The notes beneath the pieces were generated by a model. That model was not told where the DNA came from and did not search any database. It was given only the letters and a program-made list of their open reading frames with translations. From NCBI RefSeq assembly GCF_003576645.1, contig NC_044916.1:22428036-22492035 (forward strand): DNA of 64,000 bases. Direction: 5' to 3'. A program made the position numbers and the translations under genes. The stretch comes from Ipomoea triloba. Taxonomy: Eukaryota; Streptophyta; Magnoliopsida; Solanales; Convolvulaceae. Of this stretch, positions 24,281-34,981 are shown in pieces. Position 1 is the stretch's first letter. Every line of letters starts with the position of its first letter.

Positions 24281-24720
24281 AACCAACTTAAGTGGATCTT
24301 AAGTGCATTAATAGTATCATTATGCACTTTCAAGTTTTGTCTGCTGCACCCTAAAATTTTATGATAAGTAATAAAAGGAGGCTATATTTTTTTTTCCTTT
24401 CAATCATATTTTCCAGCTATTCTTCAACTTAGAAGTACGGATGAGATTATTCTGTATTTTTACTAGAAGCATTGCTCTCATGTGATCTAATTTTACACAT
24501 TAGATAATAAACATCTAGTCCAAATTAGATAAGCATTTTTAGTTAATATTCAAATTAGTCATGAACTATTACAAGTTGAAAAGAGAAAAAACTTATCATT
24601 TGTGGAAGTGGAGAGAGAGTTGGGAAGTGCAGGGGGAGAGAAAATGTAGATTAAAGAGAGAAAATAACCTGCAATTTCAAGGACAGCCATCAGAAAACCC
24701 AGAAGAAACATTGCAGCCAT
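22701..24720 (-). CDS. Secreted GH17 glucan endo-1,3-beta-glucosidase, 2 exons
   Basis: Exon 1 is 24720-24669 and exon 2 is 23671-22701 (GT/AG intron of 997 bp). The joined protein is 340 residues. A signal peptide ([19 protein letters not shown]) precedes the mature start HESIGICYG, the family norm (QSIGVCYG-like). Catalytic motifs are VGNEISP (acid/base Glu116) and ESGWPSAGG (nucleophile Glu262). The protein ends in [18 protein letters not shown] with no X8 domain or GPI-anchor tail, as in secreted PR-2 class enzymes. The single intron inside the signal peptide is typical of this subfamily. The enzyme hydrolyses 1,3-beta-glucans (callose, fungal walls) in the apoplast or vacuole. The intron holds a SINE and a TA microsatellite. 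The first exon has a strong start context (GAAATGG). No frameshift is seen. Confidence 0.95.
23928..24087 (+). mobile_element. tRNA-derived SINE in the glucanase intron, 14-bp TSD
   Basis: AATTCGTCCATTGG flanks the element at 23914-23927 and 24088-24101. It begins GCCAAAGGCCTTCTGG and has an internal polymerase III B-box-like GGTTCGAGCCC near 23993. It ends in a (TAA)n tail. The length of 160 bp and the simple 3' tail fit a plant SINE. It is antisense to the glucanase gene. Confidence 0.85.
24222..24273. repeat. (TA)n microsatellite
   Basis: A nearly uninterrupted TA run in the intron of the glucanase gene. Confidence 0.95.
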
Positions 24721-24840
24721 TTCTGAAACTTGTGTAGTAGTGTGTGAGAACTTGGAAGGAGTTGGGGAGAGTGCATGCAACAACTAAAACTGTGAATTGA
24801 AGTGAGAAGTGGGTATGGCAAAAACAGTTCCGCAAACCCT

Positions 24841-24847
24841 TTTTATA
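24841..24847 (-). promoter_or_regulatory. TATA box of the glucanase gene
   Basis: TATAAAA in the context GCTATAAAAAGGG on the minus strand lies about 120 bases upstream of the start codon, so transcription should begin near 24815. The leader then contains an earlier ATG at 24776 in another frame. Confidence 0.6.
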
Positions 24848-24851
24848 GCTG

Positions 24852-25414
24852 ATCATCGAGAATAATAAGTTGACGATGTCTGTTTAATTTATAGTATTAT
24901 TTAAATTAAAGTTGCCATTCTTAGCTTAGTCTAGGAAGACCATTTTGTCGTGTACTCGTTCAACTTACGAACATTTCCTACTATATGTTTTATGAATTGG
25001 TGAAAACTATAGAAATGGTGTTTCTTTCCGAACGTTATAAAATCATTTTCGTTCCTACCATACCAACTTGTGACAAAGTCTTCAACAAGTTGTATTATTT
25101 TATACTCATTTACAGCGACTTAGCAACTGCTAATCTCTTCATTTGAGGGTCATTTGACGATGAGGCTATTTCTATTAATAGGTTAATTGCAGTTTTGGTT
25201 ACAATGTATGAATTAAACAACCACACACTATATATTTGACGAATTCTAGATTAATCCTATTAGCTAGGGATAGGCACATATAGGTCAAAGCCTCGATCAG
25301 CGGTGAGTATATCAATGACTCAACCTATTTACGAGCCATTTCTTAAGGTATTTGTAGTCATCGGTTGATCAACACAATCATTCAAAAATTGAAGAGATTA
25401 AATTAAGAAAATTT
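24852..25414. other. Upstream intergenic DNA of the glucanase gene
   Basis: AT-rich DNA without a recognisable gene or complete repeat. It ends at the TSD of the next SINE. Confidence 0.4.
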
Positions 25415-25561
25415 GGCCAAAGATCTTGTGGTCAAGTGGCATCCGGTGTCGGTGTCGCGTTTAACACTCCCACATGGATGATGAGAGTGAGTTTGCTTCA
25501 GTAGGTTGAGAAAGTAGCTATGAACAGATACTACATTGTAGCCAGTAGTACTAAAAAAAAA
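25415..25561 (+). mobile_element. tRNA-derived SINE, 15-bp TSD
   Basis: AAATTAAGAAAATTT flanks the element at 25400-25414 and 25562-25576. It starts GGCCAAAGATCTTGTGGTC, has the same 3' section as the intronic copy (AGGTTGAGAAAGTA, then GAACAGATACTACATT) and ends in poly-A. It is 147 bp. Confidence 0.85.
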
Positions 25562-25829
25562 AAATTAAGAAAATTTGTGTATTACTTTCTAACCCCAAAT
25601 ATGCCTACTTCCTCCACCTATCACCTTCTTCCACCCCTCTTCTTGTTGCACTTCCTCTTAAAGCCATCCAACCGATTGATGCCCTCACTTGGGGGCCTAA
25701 GTTCTATGACGATCTTCGCTTTCCTATCCCCCAAAATTCCACCATGGTCCATGGCTAATTAAGTCTAAAATAAACCACATGCGATGAGCCTTCTTCTTGG
25801 TTCCCTAACAGACATTGTTATCACTTGAA

Positions 25830-26852
25830 ACGATAAGGGCTTAATTGCACTTATTTCTAATATTTGATTTTAGGAATTTCTTAGCAATTATGACATACAT
25901 AATATGCAATTTGTGACATCAGACAATACTTTTCTCATATCTCTTTCATACAAAGTTTAATTAAGGTGATTCAAGTGTCAGCGGAAAGCTAAGAGAGTCC
26001 TCTACAACTTTCATGTTCCAAGTTTTCAGAGATTATAGATAAATCAATGTTAGAAAATCGAGAAGAATTTAACACGATAGGAACACCACCTTGCGATATG
26101 TGGAGTGCACTTTTGTCATCTCTCTCTCATATATAATCCAATTGAAGTGATTCAAGTTTTCATCGAAAGCTATGGCAATCCTCTATAAATTTTATGTTTA
26201 CAGTTTTAAGAGATTTTAGATAAATCAAGGTAAAAAAAATAGATAAATTTTGATGCACCTAGGGACACGTACGGTCCCTGCAACATGCTGATAATATTTC
26301 GATTATGTCTCTTTCATATGAAGCACACAATACAGGTGATCTGACTCAAGTGTCCCCAAAAAGCTAAGTCAATCCTTTACAACTTTTATTTTCAAAGGTT
26401 TTGAATATTTGATAAGTGCTTAATTTCAATTATTTGTAATATCAATGATTTTGCTTGTATCTCATTTATTTTGGTGAAATATGATGCTCAATTCATTAAT
26501 ATTTGATTTTGAGGAATTCCTTAGCAAATATGATTGAATATGTAATTTGTGGCATGCTAAGAGTACTTTTGCCATGTCTCTTTCAAGTGTCCATGGAAAA
26601 TTATGAAAATCCTTTAAAATTAAACTTTCATGTTAAGAGTTTTAAAAGATTCAAGACAAGTCATGGTAAAATGGTGAATACAGTTTGACGTAACGTAACG
26701 ACATACTAATAGTATTTCAATCATATCTCTTTCATAAGAAGTTCAATTGAGGTGATTTAAGTGTGCCTGGAAAGCTGAAAGAGTCCTCTATGACTTTTGT
26801 GTTCAAAGGTTTCGAATATTCTGCCCAAAACATGAAAAAAAAAAAAACATGG
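25830..26852. repeat. Degenerate tandem repeat, probably LTR-derived
   Basis: A unit of roughly 170-200 bp recurs about five times. Each has a CTCTTTCATA word, a TCAAGTGTC word, then AAAGCTAAGAGAGTCCTCTA and an ACTTTCATGTTC-like end (examples near 25985, 26170, 26350, 26600, 26770). A stretch starting GATAAG(G/T)GCTTAATT is present at 25829 and 26414. The AACTTTCATGTT wording resembles Athila/Tat gypsy LTRs, but no LTR boundary could be fixed. The CACTA element is inserted at its right end. Confidence 0.5.
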
Positions 26853-26879
26853 GAACACTAGTACAAATAAGCAATTTCG

Positions 26880-27110
26880 CTACACCTGTAGTGGTGTAGC
26901 GGATTAAGGTGACTCTAAAAGTATGTATTTTTCGCATCACCGTTCAAGGGTGACGCGGATTTTTTTTTTTTAATTTTTTAATAATGGTTTTCCGCGTCAC
27001 CCGCCTCTCTAAGGGTGACGCGGAAAACCTATTTAATATTTTTTTAACAATATGTATCCACGGCACCCTCTCCTGTGAGGGTGACGGGGATACAAATAAT
27101 TTTTTTAATA
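26880..27110. repeat. Left subterminal repeats of the CACTA element
   Basis: Short inverted and direct copies of a GGTGACGCGGA-like word, alternating with its complement (TCCGCGTCACC), occur near 26895, 26935, 26950, 26990, 27015, 27060 and 27080, separated by T-rich runs. In En/Spm, subterminal arrays of this kind bind the element's own regulatory protein. Confidence 0.75.
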
Positions 27111-27733
27111 TTTGATTTATTTTATGAAATTAAATTACCTATTTTTTTTTAAACCTGTACAGAATTTTTCAAAACCACCAAATCAACACAAAAATTACAA
27201 ACCAATACTAATAAATTAAACTATCTATTCATAATGATTTTCAAATTAAACCAACACTTCTAATATGTAATATGAACACAATACTTAACATTTAATAAAC
27301 TCACAATAAGTCACCACAATATACTTATACTATATCAACACAATAATTATAATCAAAACATATAAAATTGAAACAAAAAGATACAATTCTTTAACAAAAC
27401 ATAAACATAAGTTAATAATAATAAACATAATGTTTAAACCAAATAAAGTTACACGCACTCTTCTATGAAATATTGTGCCCACAACTCTCAAACTTCATCT
27501 ATATTTCATCCATGGAGTAGAGTGCTACTTCAAATACCTATACAAAAATTTTAATTAATCAAATTAGCAAACATGCTAATTGATCAATATAATTATAATT
27601 TACTATACATATAATTCTACTTAAATTACTTACATCATCTAAACGTTCAAGCATTGAGTACTTAGTAACACTGTCGAACATGTATCGGAGTACATAGTAT
27701 CCACATTCGACGCCCCCGGTTGTTGAGGACATT

Positions 27734-27738
<5 letters not shown>

Positions 27739-27784
<46 letters not shown>
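27739..27784. repeat. (TA)n microsatellite
   Basis: Pure TA run in an intron of the CACTA accessory gene, next to the exon coding for the protease Cys motif. Confidence 0.95.
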
Positions 27785-27791
<7 letters not shown>

Positions 27792-28123
27792 TAAAACAAT
27801 AAATAAAAACTAAGGTTAATATAATATTAAAACTTTAATATAACTTTAACTTCATACTTTGCATTCCGTCCAATTAACATTTCTAGTTGTTCGCCCATTA
27901 ACAGGAATAGATCGAAATGCCCTATATAAATAATAAACATTTATATCAATTTATAAATAACATAATAACATTTAAAAATACATATATTAATAGTAAAGTT
28001 TTTACTTACATATTCACAAAAAGTTTTTACTTCAAGGGTGCGCTGAGTTTTCATAGGATCAAACACATACACCGCTTTTGAAGGTGTGCAAATCACAATC
28101 AACAATCAATGATTGCTATATCT

Positions 28124-28128
<5 letters not shown>

Positions 28129-28176
<48 letters not shown>
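28129..28176. repeat. (TA)n microsatellite
   Basis: Pure TA run in another intron of the same gene. Confidence 0.95.
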
Positions 28177-28184
<8 letters not shown>

Positions 28185-29190
28185 TTCTAATACCAAACAT
28201 TACAAATAAAGTTATTAAATTATATAAATTAGTAAAGTAAAAGACTTACTCTTGATGATACGGTGCGAATATGAATTGTTGACCCTTGTGTTCGTCCATA
28301 ACATGAATTAGATATGATGTAACATTAGAACTATTGATGTTAACCATATTTGCTGAAATTTGGGTTGGACATGCAAAATCGATAGATGTCACTCCAAGTT
28401 GCTTACACAGCTTATTCAAAAACCTGAAAAATAACAAATAAAAAATTTCAATAAACATAAAAAGTAAATGTATATAAAACACATGCACAATTTGAAACTT
28501 ACAGCATAAACACTAGTATAATCGAGACATTGAGCCACTTCATTGTCAACATATCCTGTATATCCACGATCATCACAAAAACACCGTTCACGTTTCCGTG
28601 ATGGAAGATTGTCTGATCTAAATCCAAATCAATGTACTCTTTTTCAATAGGAAATGATTCCAACACTTTGACAAGCCTTTTGCAGTATTTTCCCAAAAGC
28701 AAAAAGACATTCTCACCAACAATTGGAGGTCGTATATGAGTACCAGCAGATAGCTCAGCACTTAGGTCTCTCATTTGTTTGTTTGTTTTTTGTTTTTTTT
28801 TTGGTGAACTTATTTTAACATTTTCCTACAAATATAAAATTGTATGTATACTAACATTTAAAATGTAAACAAAGATATTTAACTTAATTAATAACTAATA
28901 TAAGAATGCATACCTCATCCAAAATAACTAAATGAGTAGGCCATTGTACGTGCATGACTACAAGCAATATCTCCCAAAGTTTTATACTACAAACTTTCTA
29001 CGGGGAGATTACATTCTTCTACGCCATCAACCACTTCATCGACCATGACTTTGACATGATTAGGTAATAGTGGCACATTATGCACTATTGTGATCTCATT
29101 TGTAGTTGGGTAAACCGTACCCCTTGCAACAACATATGGCTTGCCGTCGAGACCATATAGTGCAAGGCTACACTTTTTTCGGCTCTATTG

Positions 29191-29195
<5 letters not shown>

Positions 29196-29246
<51 letters not shown>

Positions 29247-29493
29247 TATATATATATATATGAGAGATATATATATATATATGAGAGATATATATATATA
29301 TATGAGAGATATATATATATATATGAGAGATATATATATATATATGAGAGATATATATATATATATGAGAGATATATATATATATATGAGAGATATATAT
29401 ATATATATGAGAGATATATATATATATATGAGAGATATATATATATATATGAGAGATATATATATATATATGAGAGATATATATATATATATG

Positions 29494-29546
<53 letters not shown>
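29196..29546. repeat. 21-bp minisatellite flanked by TA runs
   Basis: GAGAGATATATATATATATAT repeats about 13 times with no visible change, flanked by pure TA. One frame reads MRDIYIY over and over, with no coding meaning. It lies in an intron of the CACTA accessory gene. Confidence 0.95.
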
Positions 29547-29548
<2 letters not shown>

Positions 29549-31148
29549 AGGTATAAATTTATAAAAAATAATATTTCAATTATGAAATAATTTTTAATAT
29601 TACCTTAATTGTAGTTACTGGATATACATCAACCGATTGACAACTGCTTCGGGTTTGAGGTTGATCACAAGGCGCATAAGCACTTTGAGGAGAGTCAACA
29701 AAAACTCATTGTGGATATAGGTGTGTGGCTGGCATGTTCTTCAATAATACATTGAGTTGCTGGGTGAGCGTGTCAATCTTGGGCTGCACCTCTAACAATG
29801 TGGTTTGCCTGCACTTTTCCAACATCTTTTGGCAATCATCAGTAGAAATAAGCCCACTCGGTATGCTCCGTTTCTGCTCTGGTTTACCAAACACTTGTCG
29901 GATGGTGGAGTATGAACCAACTCCTCTTACATTACCTGAACCCTATTTCTCCTCTGGTTTACCAAGAGCTACTGACAAGATGTCTTGATGTCTGTTCGGT
30001 TGAAATGTCCCTTGGTTAACTTCATCACATTTTTCTACCTGTTCCAATCAATTAGATAAAGGCAAGTATTAGTATTTTCTTTTTTATAAATATTATATAT
30101 TCTTATAACAACTTTTTAAGAATAGTACTTACAATTTTTTGAAACACCTCTTGTGTTTTTTCATTTGGAATGTAATAACTTTCTTCTTCTGACTTCTTAA
30201 TTCTTGCACGTACCCAGTCAAAACTACGATCATCCGACAGTAATGACGAGCTAATAGAAGCACAAGAAGATTGTGAAGATAGAGAGTCTTCTATCATCCA
30301 CTCTGGTCGTTTACTCGCATATCAAGTAGAACCTAGGAAGTGTGGATGCTCATTTGCATGACTGTCTTTGCCTTGCCTTCTGGCTTTTATCCTATAATTT
30401 GAATGATATGTTAATACTAATAAAACAATTGAACTAAAACACTTAAACTACTAATAATAAAATGAAATAAACATACCTTAAACGACTCACTCTCGTACTC
30501 TGCAACAAACTTCTCTTATTGCTCTTTACTCAAGAATTCATATAGTTGCATAGGAGATTCATAATTTGGGTGCTTATTGGCAACATGTTCACGCCTCAAT
30601 CTACTCTAGAAGTCCCTCCATCTCGTTGATGCAATTTTCAATACCATCTCTTTCTTTGTATTATCTTCAATGCCAAATTGTTTCTGAAAAACAACATAAA
30701 CATAAGCAATGAAAATAATTGACAATTATACTTATATAAATAATTGACAGTTAATATAAAGTTATTGAATACCTTAACATCTGCCCAAATTGTATTTTTA
30801 AGCGTTTCATCTACATTGGGCGACCAACTGTCGATATTGATATCAACTCTAAAACGAATCAAAGCCCCAATGTAAGATTTAAACGGCTTGCGATATTCAC
30901 CAACCGTCCTATTATATTCATCAAACTAAATTGAAATATCTTCTTTTGCCTTTTTCTTCATTAATTTTTTGCATGCATTAGGACCCCTTCTTTTAGGTCG
31001 GGGAGGAGTGTCTTTAGAATTTGAACCAAAAGTTACCTGCACATACAAAAAGCATATATATCAATAAACATGTTATATTGCATTTAAAGTCCAATAAAAT
31101 ACCAAAAAAAAATTATTGTCAATAATTTATTAATCTTACAACAAAAAA

Positions 31149-33284
31149 TTATAATGCCCGATGGTCAACCCACAATCCTTCTTCATGATCACTACGCATG
31201 TAACTAATTTCAAGGTTATCTTCCTCTGAATGTGAAGCAAGTATGAATGGTCCATCATGATAACCCAACCCACCAAAATCAACCAAAGTAAAACCCAATT
31301 CATCTATCCGAACGCCTCTTCTATTATCAACCCAAGTAAATCGGAAGTGAGGAATTTTAAATTGAATGTAATCAAGTTCCCAAATTTCTTCAATCACACC
31401 ATAGTAATGCATAACAACATCAATCGGTTTAATATCTTTAGCACTTGAATAATCTTTTGACGTTGCTACTAAAGTAACCCCACTATTTTGCACCACACTC
31501 TTTTCATCTTGTTGCTTGGTGTAAAATGTATATCCATTTATGTCCTAACATTATTAACAACTCACAAGCATGGTCCATATGATAACCATTTGATGGTTTC
31601 ACTAACATCATTTGGCACTTAAGATAACTCTTTCGTCATAGTATCTCTGAACCATCTTATAAAAGTGCGGTTGTGTTCAATGGCGACCCATCTTTCACCC
31701 TTTGAAGGATTTTGTTGTCTTATATATCATGGACATGTGTTGGTACAAGTATGGATGAACCTCAGAAATGTGTTCCAATACGAGATGATGTGCCTTATCT
31801 CGCAAGTTTATAGATGGAACAAACATTTTTAATCCAATTGTACCTTTTCCATTGAGTCTTCCATCATGACGAGGTTTGGGAATATCAATAGACTCAACAT
31901 TAGCTAAATAATCAGTACAAAATTCAATTGCCTCTTCAGAATCATAACCTTCAATTATACTTCCTTCAAGTCGATATCTGTTTCTCACATATCCTTTCAA
32001 TATGCCCATGTATCTTTCAAACAGATACATATATCTCATAAAAATCGGACCAGTGATCTTAATTTTCCTCACCAAGTGAACAATCAAGTGCACCATAATA
32101 TCAAAAAAAGATGGGGGAAAATACATTTCAAGTTGACATAAAGTAACAACCACATCAGCTTACAAAGCATCTAACACATCTACATCAACAATTTTACTGC
32201 AAATAGCATTGAAAAAGAAACAAAGTTTTGTTATAGCTTGCCTAACATGTTTCGATAAAATATCCCGAATAGCTACATGTAGCATGTGCTGCATTAATAT
32301 ATGATAATCATGAGACTTCATGCCAACCAATTTAAGGTCTTTCAATTCATTGACACAAGTTTTTTAATATTCGATGAATAACCAGACGGAACCTTGACAT
32401 CATTTAAACAAGCACAAAAACTTGTTCTCTTTTTTGGACAAAGTATGACAAGCTGGGGGTAAGTATTTCCGTGTTTCCGATTTTTGTGGTGCTAACTTCT
32501 CCCGTATTCCCATTTCAACAATATCCTTTCTAGCTTTAATACCATCTTTTGTATTTCCTGGAATGTTCAACAATGTTCCAATAATGCTTTCGCAAACATT
32601 TTTCTCAATATGCATCACATTAAGACAGTGTCTAACTCCAAAATGCTCCCAATATGGTAGATCCCAAAATATAGACATCTTCTTCCAAAGAGTCTTCTGA
32701 GTAGTCTTACAAGCTTTGCCAAAAGCAACATCAACATTTTTAACATGTTCATAAATTACATGTCCAGATAAAAGCAAACGAGCTACTCGAGTCTTTGATT
32801 CTCCATTAAAAACTTTTTTCTTCTTTCGATAAGGATGACCAACTGGGAGAAATGTCTTATGACTCATAAACACATTTTTTTTACTGTTACTCAACCATAG
32901 ATCAGGAGTTTCATCTTGACAAATAGGACATGCCTTAGCTCCTTTACAAGTATAACCTGATAGGTTACCATAAGTTGGAAAATCATTTATGGTGCAAAAG
33001 ATCATTGCACGTAAGGTAAAACTGCTCCGACTATAAGCATCATACACCGACACACCTTCATTCCACAACATCTTTAAATCTTCAATAAGTGGCGCTAGAT
33101 ATACATCTATGTCATTTCCCGGTTGTTTCAGCCCTATATTAACAACGACAACATGATGTATTTCCGTTTTATATACATCTTCCGCCTTTTTGCTTTTATT
33201 TTCTTCAGCATATTGTATAAACTCTTGAACCTCTTGTATATATTTGACCCTAGTGCTTTTCTCATACATCCAACTCCGATCCAT
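31149..33284 (-). pseudogene. CACTA TNP2-type transposase, internally deleted and frameshifted
   Basis: The start at 33284 gives MDRSWMY, the signature of the transposase-associated domain. After only about 50 residues the frame jumps into the C-terminal half of Transposase_21 (GNDIDVYLAPLIEDLKMLW, then FPTYGNLSGYTCKGAKACPIC, then HCLNVMHIEKNVCE). The upstream part of the TNP2 core, some 250-300 residues in relatives, is missing. The frame stops at 32400. Further pieces follow in other frames: VGMKSHDYHILMQHMLHVAI (32300), the DUF4218 region (PPSFFDIMVHLIVHLVRKI, then FERYMGILKGYVRNRY) at 32150-31850 and the DUF4216 region (EIWELDYIQFKIPHFRFTWV) at 31380. The domain order is that of plant CACTA transposases. 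The deletion removes much of the catalytic core, so this copy cannot supply transposase. Confidence 0.85.
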
Positions 33285-33823
33285 ATCTATCAATTGATAA
33301 TACTATGAAGATCAGATATGGATACTCGATTATGGATGCATTCAGAAACGATATTAGGTAATTTGAAATCAAATTACCTATATCGTAATCAACACTTAAT
33401 TCATCAAAACACGTAATTTATATATAATCAAAGAATATATATCTAACTCATCCAAATCAATCTACTTCATCAAAATACCTAGTTTATATAATCAAAGAAT
33501 ATATATCTAACTCATCCAAATCAATCTACTTCATCGAAATACCTAGCTAATTAATCGAATTATATACCTAACTTACCAAATTCAATATAATTTATCAAAT
33601 GACATAATTCAATATAATTCATCCAAATCAATCTAGCTCACCTAATTATATACCTAACTCATCAATATAAATTTTTAATGTAAAATTTTACATTCAAACT
33701 AACTACTATATCTCTTTCAAAATTTATATTAATAATTATTTTGTTAATTAATACTATTTATTTCGTATACTATTACTAAAAATTTTATTTATTTCATATA
33801 CTATTATTTTGTTAATTATTTTT

Positions 33824-34119
33824 GAATTTTATTATTAAAAATTAAGATAACTATGTGTAAATGAGTTCAAAAATTTTATTACTAATTTTATTGTTATGGG
33901 GCACTATTTATTTCGAATTTTTAAATAAAATTGTGAAAATAAATTATTTGTGGCTCAAATTTAAAAAAAAAATTTGAAAATAAATTATTTTTCTGCCACA
34001 AATAATTTATTTTCACAATTACTAAAAATTCGAAATAAATAGTGGCCAATAACAATAAAATTAGCAATAAAATTTTGAACTCATTTACACAGTTATCTTA
34101 ATTTTTAATAATAAAATTC
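33824..34119. repeat. Long inverted repeat (hairpin) in the CACTA leader
   Basis: The left arm 33824-33954 (GAATTTTATTATTAAAAATT to ATAAATTATTTGTGGC) pairs with the right arm 33995-34119 (GCCACAAATAATTTATTTTC to AATAATAAAATTC). Arms are about 125-131 bases with few mismatches and a loop of 40. It lies between the transposase start codon and the right end of the element, so a transcript of the transposase gene would contain the whole hairpin. Confidence 0.85.
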
Positions 34120-34329
34120 GAAACTAAATTTCAAAATAAAATTTTAAAGTTCAAATATAGCACAATAACATTTATATTCAAAATAAATCAACAAAAACTA
34201 AAAATTAATTTATTAAAATATCAAATATATCACAATAACATTAATATTCGAAAAAAAATTAGAAAAAAGATATAAATCAGTCATGCAATACTAATTCGAA
34301 ATAAATAAATAAATAATAAATAAGAAAAC

Positions 34330-34590
34330 TTACCAGGAGGAGAGGGAGGCGACGCGGACATTGGTCATCGACGACTGTACGCGAGATGGAGGCAATGGCG
34401 GGTGGCGGCCGGCGATTGAACACCTGAACGGATATGGTGGTCGATGCTCCTGGTTCGCGAACGGAAATGGCGGTCGGCGCTACTGTTCGCGAACGGAAAT
34501 GGCGGTTGGCGCTCCTGGTTCGCGAAGGAAATGGCGGTCGGCAATCGGCGCCCCTGGTTCGCGAAGGAGATGGCGGATCTGGAAAATTAA
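34330..34590. repeat. GC-rich CpG-dense leader with 32-39 bp tandem units
   Basis: Four units of GCTCCTGGTTCGCGAACGG followed by AAATGGCGGTCGGC lie at 34446-34576, in a GC-rich block that stands out in AT-rich surroundings. Its place, a few hundred bases inside the transposase-proximal end, corresponds to the GC-rich first-exon control region of maize En/Spm. That function is inferred by position only. Confidence 0.75.
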
Positions 34591-34639
34591 ATTTGTCTTG
34601 CAGCGCTGATTTGGGGGAAATCAGGGGGTGCTTATTTTG

Positions 34640-34935
34640 TTTATTATCTGTTGCACCCTCATGGGTGGGTGCCGCGGAAAGCTATATATTATTTTAATAT
34701 ATAACTTTCCGCGGCACCTGCAGGCTGTGGGTGTCGGGGAAAGCTTTATATTAAAATAATATTTAATTTTCCTCGGCACCCTCTTATAACGGGTGCCGTG
34801 GAAAGTTGCCATGTATTTTTATATTTTTGAATCTACTACACCTTTTATTTATAGGTGTAGTGGATTCTTATGTGTTTATTTATGATATTGTCATTATTTT
34901 TTTTCTTACTTTCCACTACACCTATATTGAGAAGG
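34640..34935. repeat. Right subterminal repeats of the CACTA element
   Basis: GGGTGCCGCGGAAAG, its complement CTTTCCGCGGCACC, GGGTGTCGGGGAAAG and CCTCGGCACCC alternate at about 40-50 base spacing and form pairs of small hairpins. They share the core GGTGNCGNGGAAA with the left end. Confidence 0.75.
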
Positions 34936-34981
34936 TGTAGTGTAAAACCATCTTTATATTATCAATTCTGTACTAGTGGAA

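Larger units (their letters stand above)
27640..30960 (-). pseudogene. CACTA accessory gene: En/Spm (Transposase_24-like) region fused to Ulp1-like C48 protease
   Basis: Read on the minus strand. At 30960-30480 the exons encode RPKRRGPNAC and NTIWADVK, then STRWRDF, matching the plant Ptta/En/Spm family. At 30300-29690 is a Ser/Gln-rich middle (GSGNVRGVGSY, then QPKIDTLTQQLNVLL). At 29190-29000 CSLALYGLDGKPYVVARGTV is readable. The protease part is at 28774-27650: FLNKLCKQLGVTSIDFACPT, KGQQFIFAPYHQ, IVICTPSKAVYVFDPMKTQ and TTGGVECGYYVLRYM, the last holding the catalytic Cys. Introns contain the AT microsatellites. Stops and frameshifts are frequent, so it is counted as broken. In CACTA elements this second product is a DNA-binding or accessory protein. 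The job of the protease domain is not known. Confidence 0.7.
26856..34978 (-). mobile_element. Full-length CACTA (En/Spm) element, TSD GAA
   Basis: It starts CACTAGTACAAATAAGCAAT at 26856 and ends with the inverted TTCTGTACTAGTG at 34978. GAA flanks it at 26853-26855 and 34979-34981, the 3-bp TSD of the class. Both ends carry subterminal repeats of a GGTGACGCGGA type. Two transposon genes are read on the minus strand, from the right end inward: a TNP2-type transposase (33284-31149) and a second gene with En/Spm and Ulp1-like domains (about 30960-27640). Upstream of the transposase are a GC-rich repeat and a long inverted repeat. Frameshifts and a deletion in the transposase make this copy non-autonomous. 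Length is 8,123 bp. Confidence 0.92.

Noticed and set aside
24559..24783. Glucanase start at 24783
   Set aside because: That codon is TTG; the first in-frame ATG is 24720 and it begins a proper signal peptide.
29188..29550. 120-codon frame repeating MRDIYIY
   Set aside because: Pure minisatellite with a period divisible by three; no domain, and it sits in a transposon intron.
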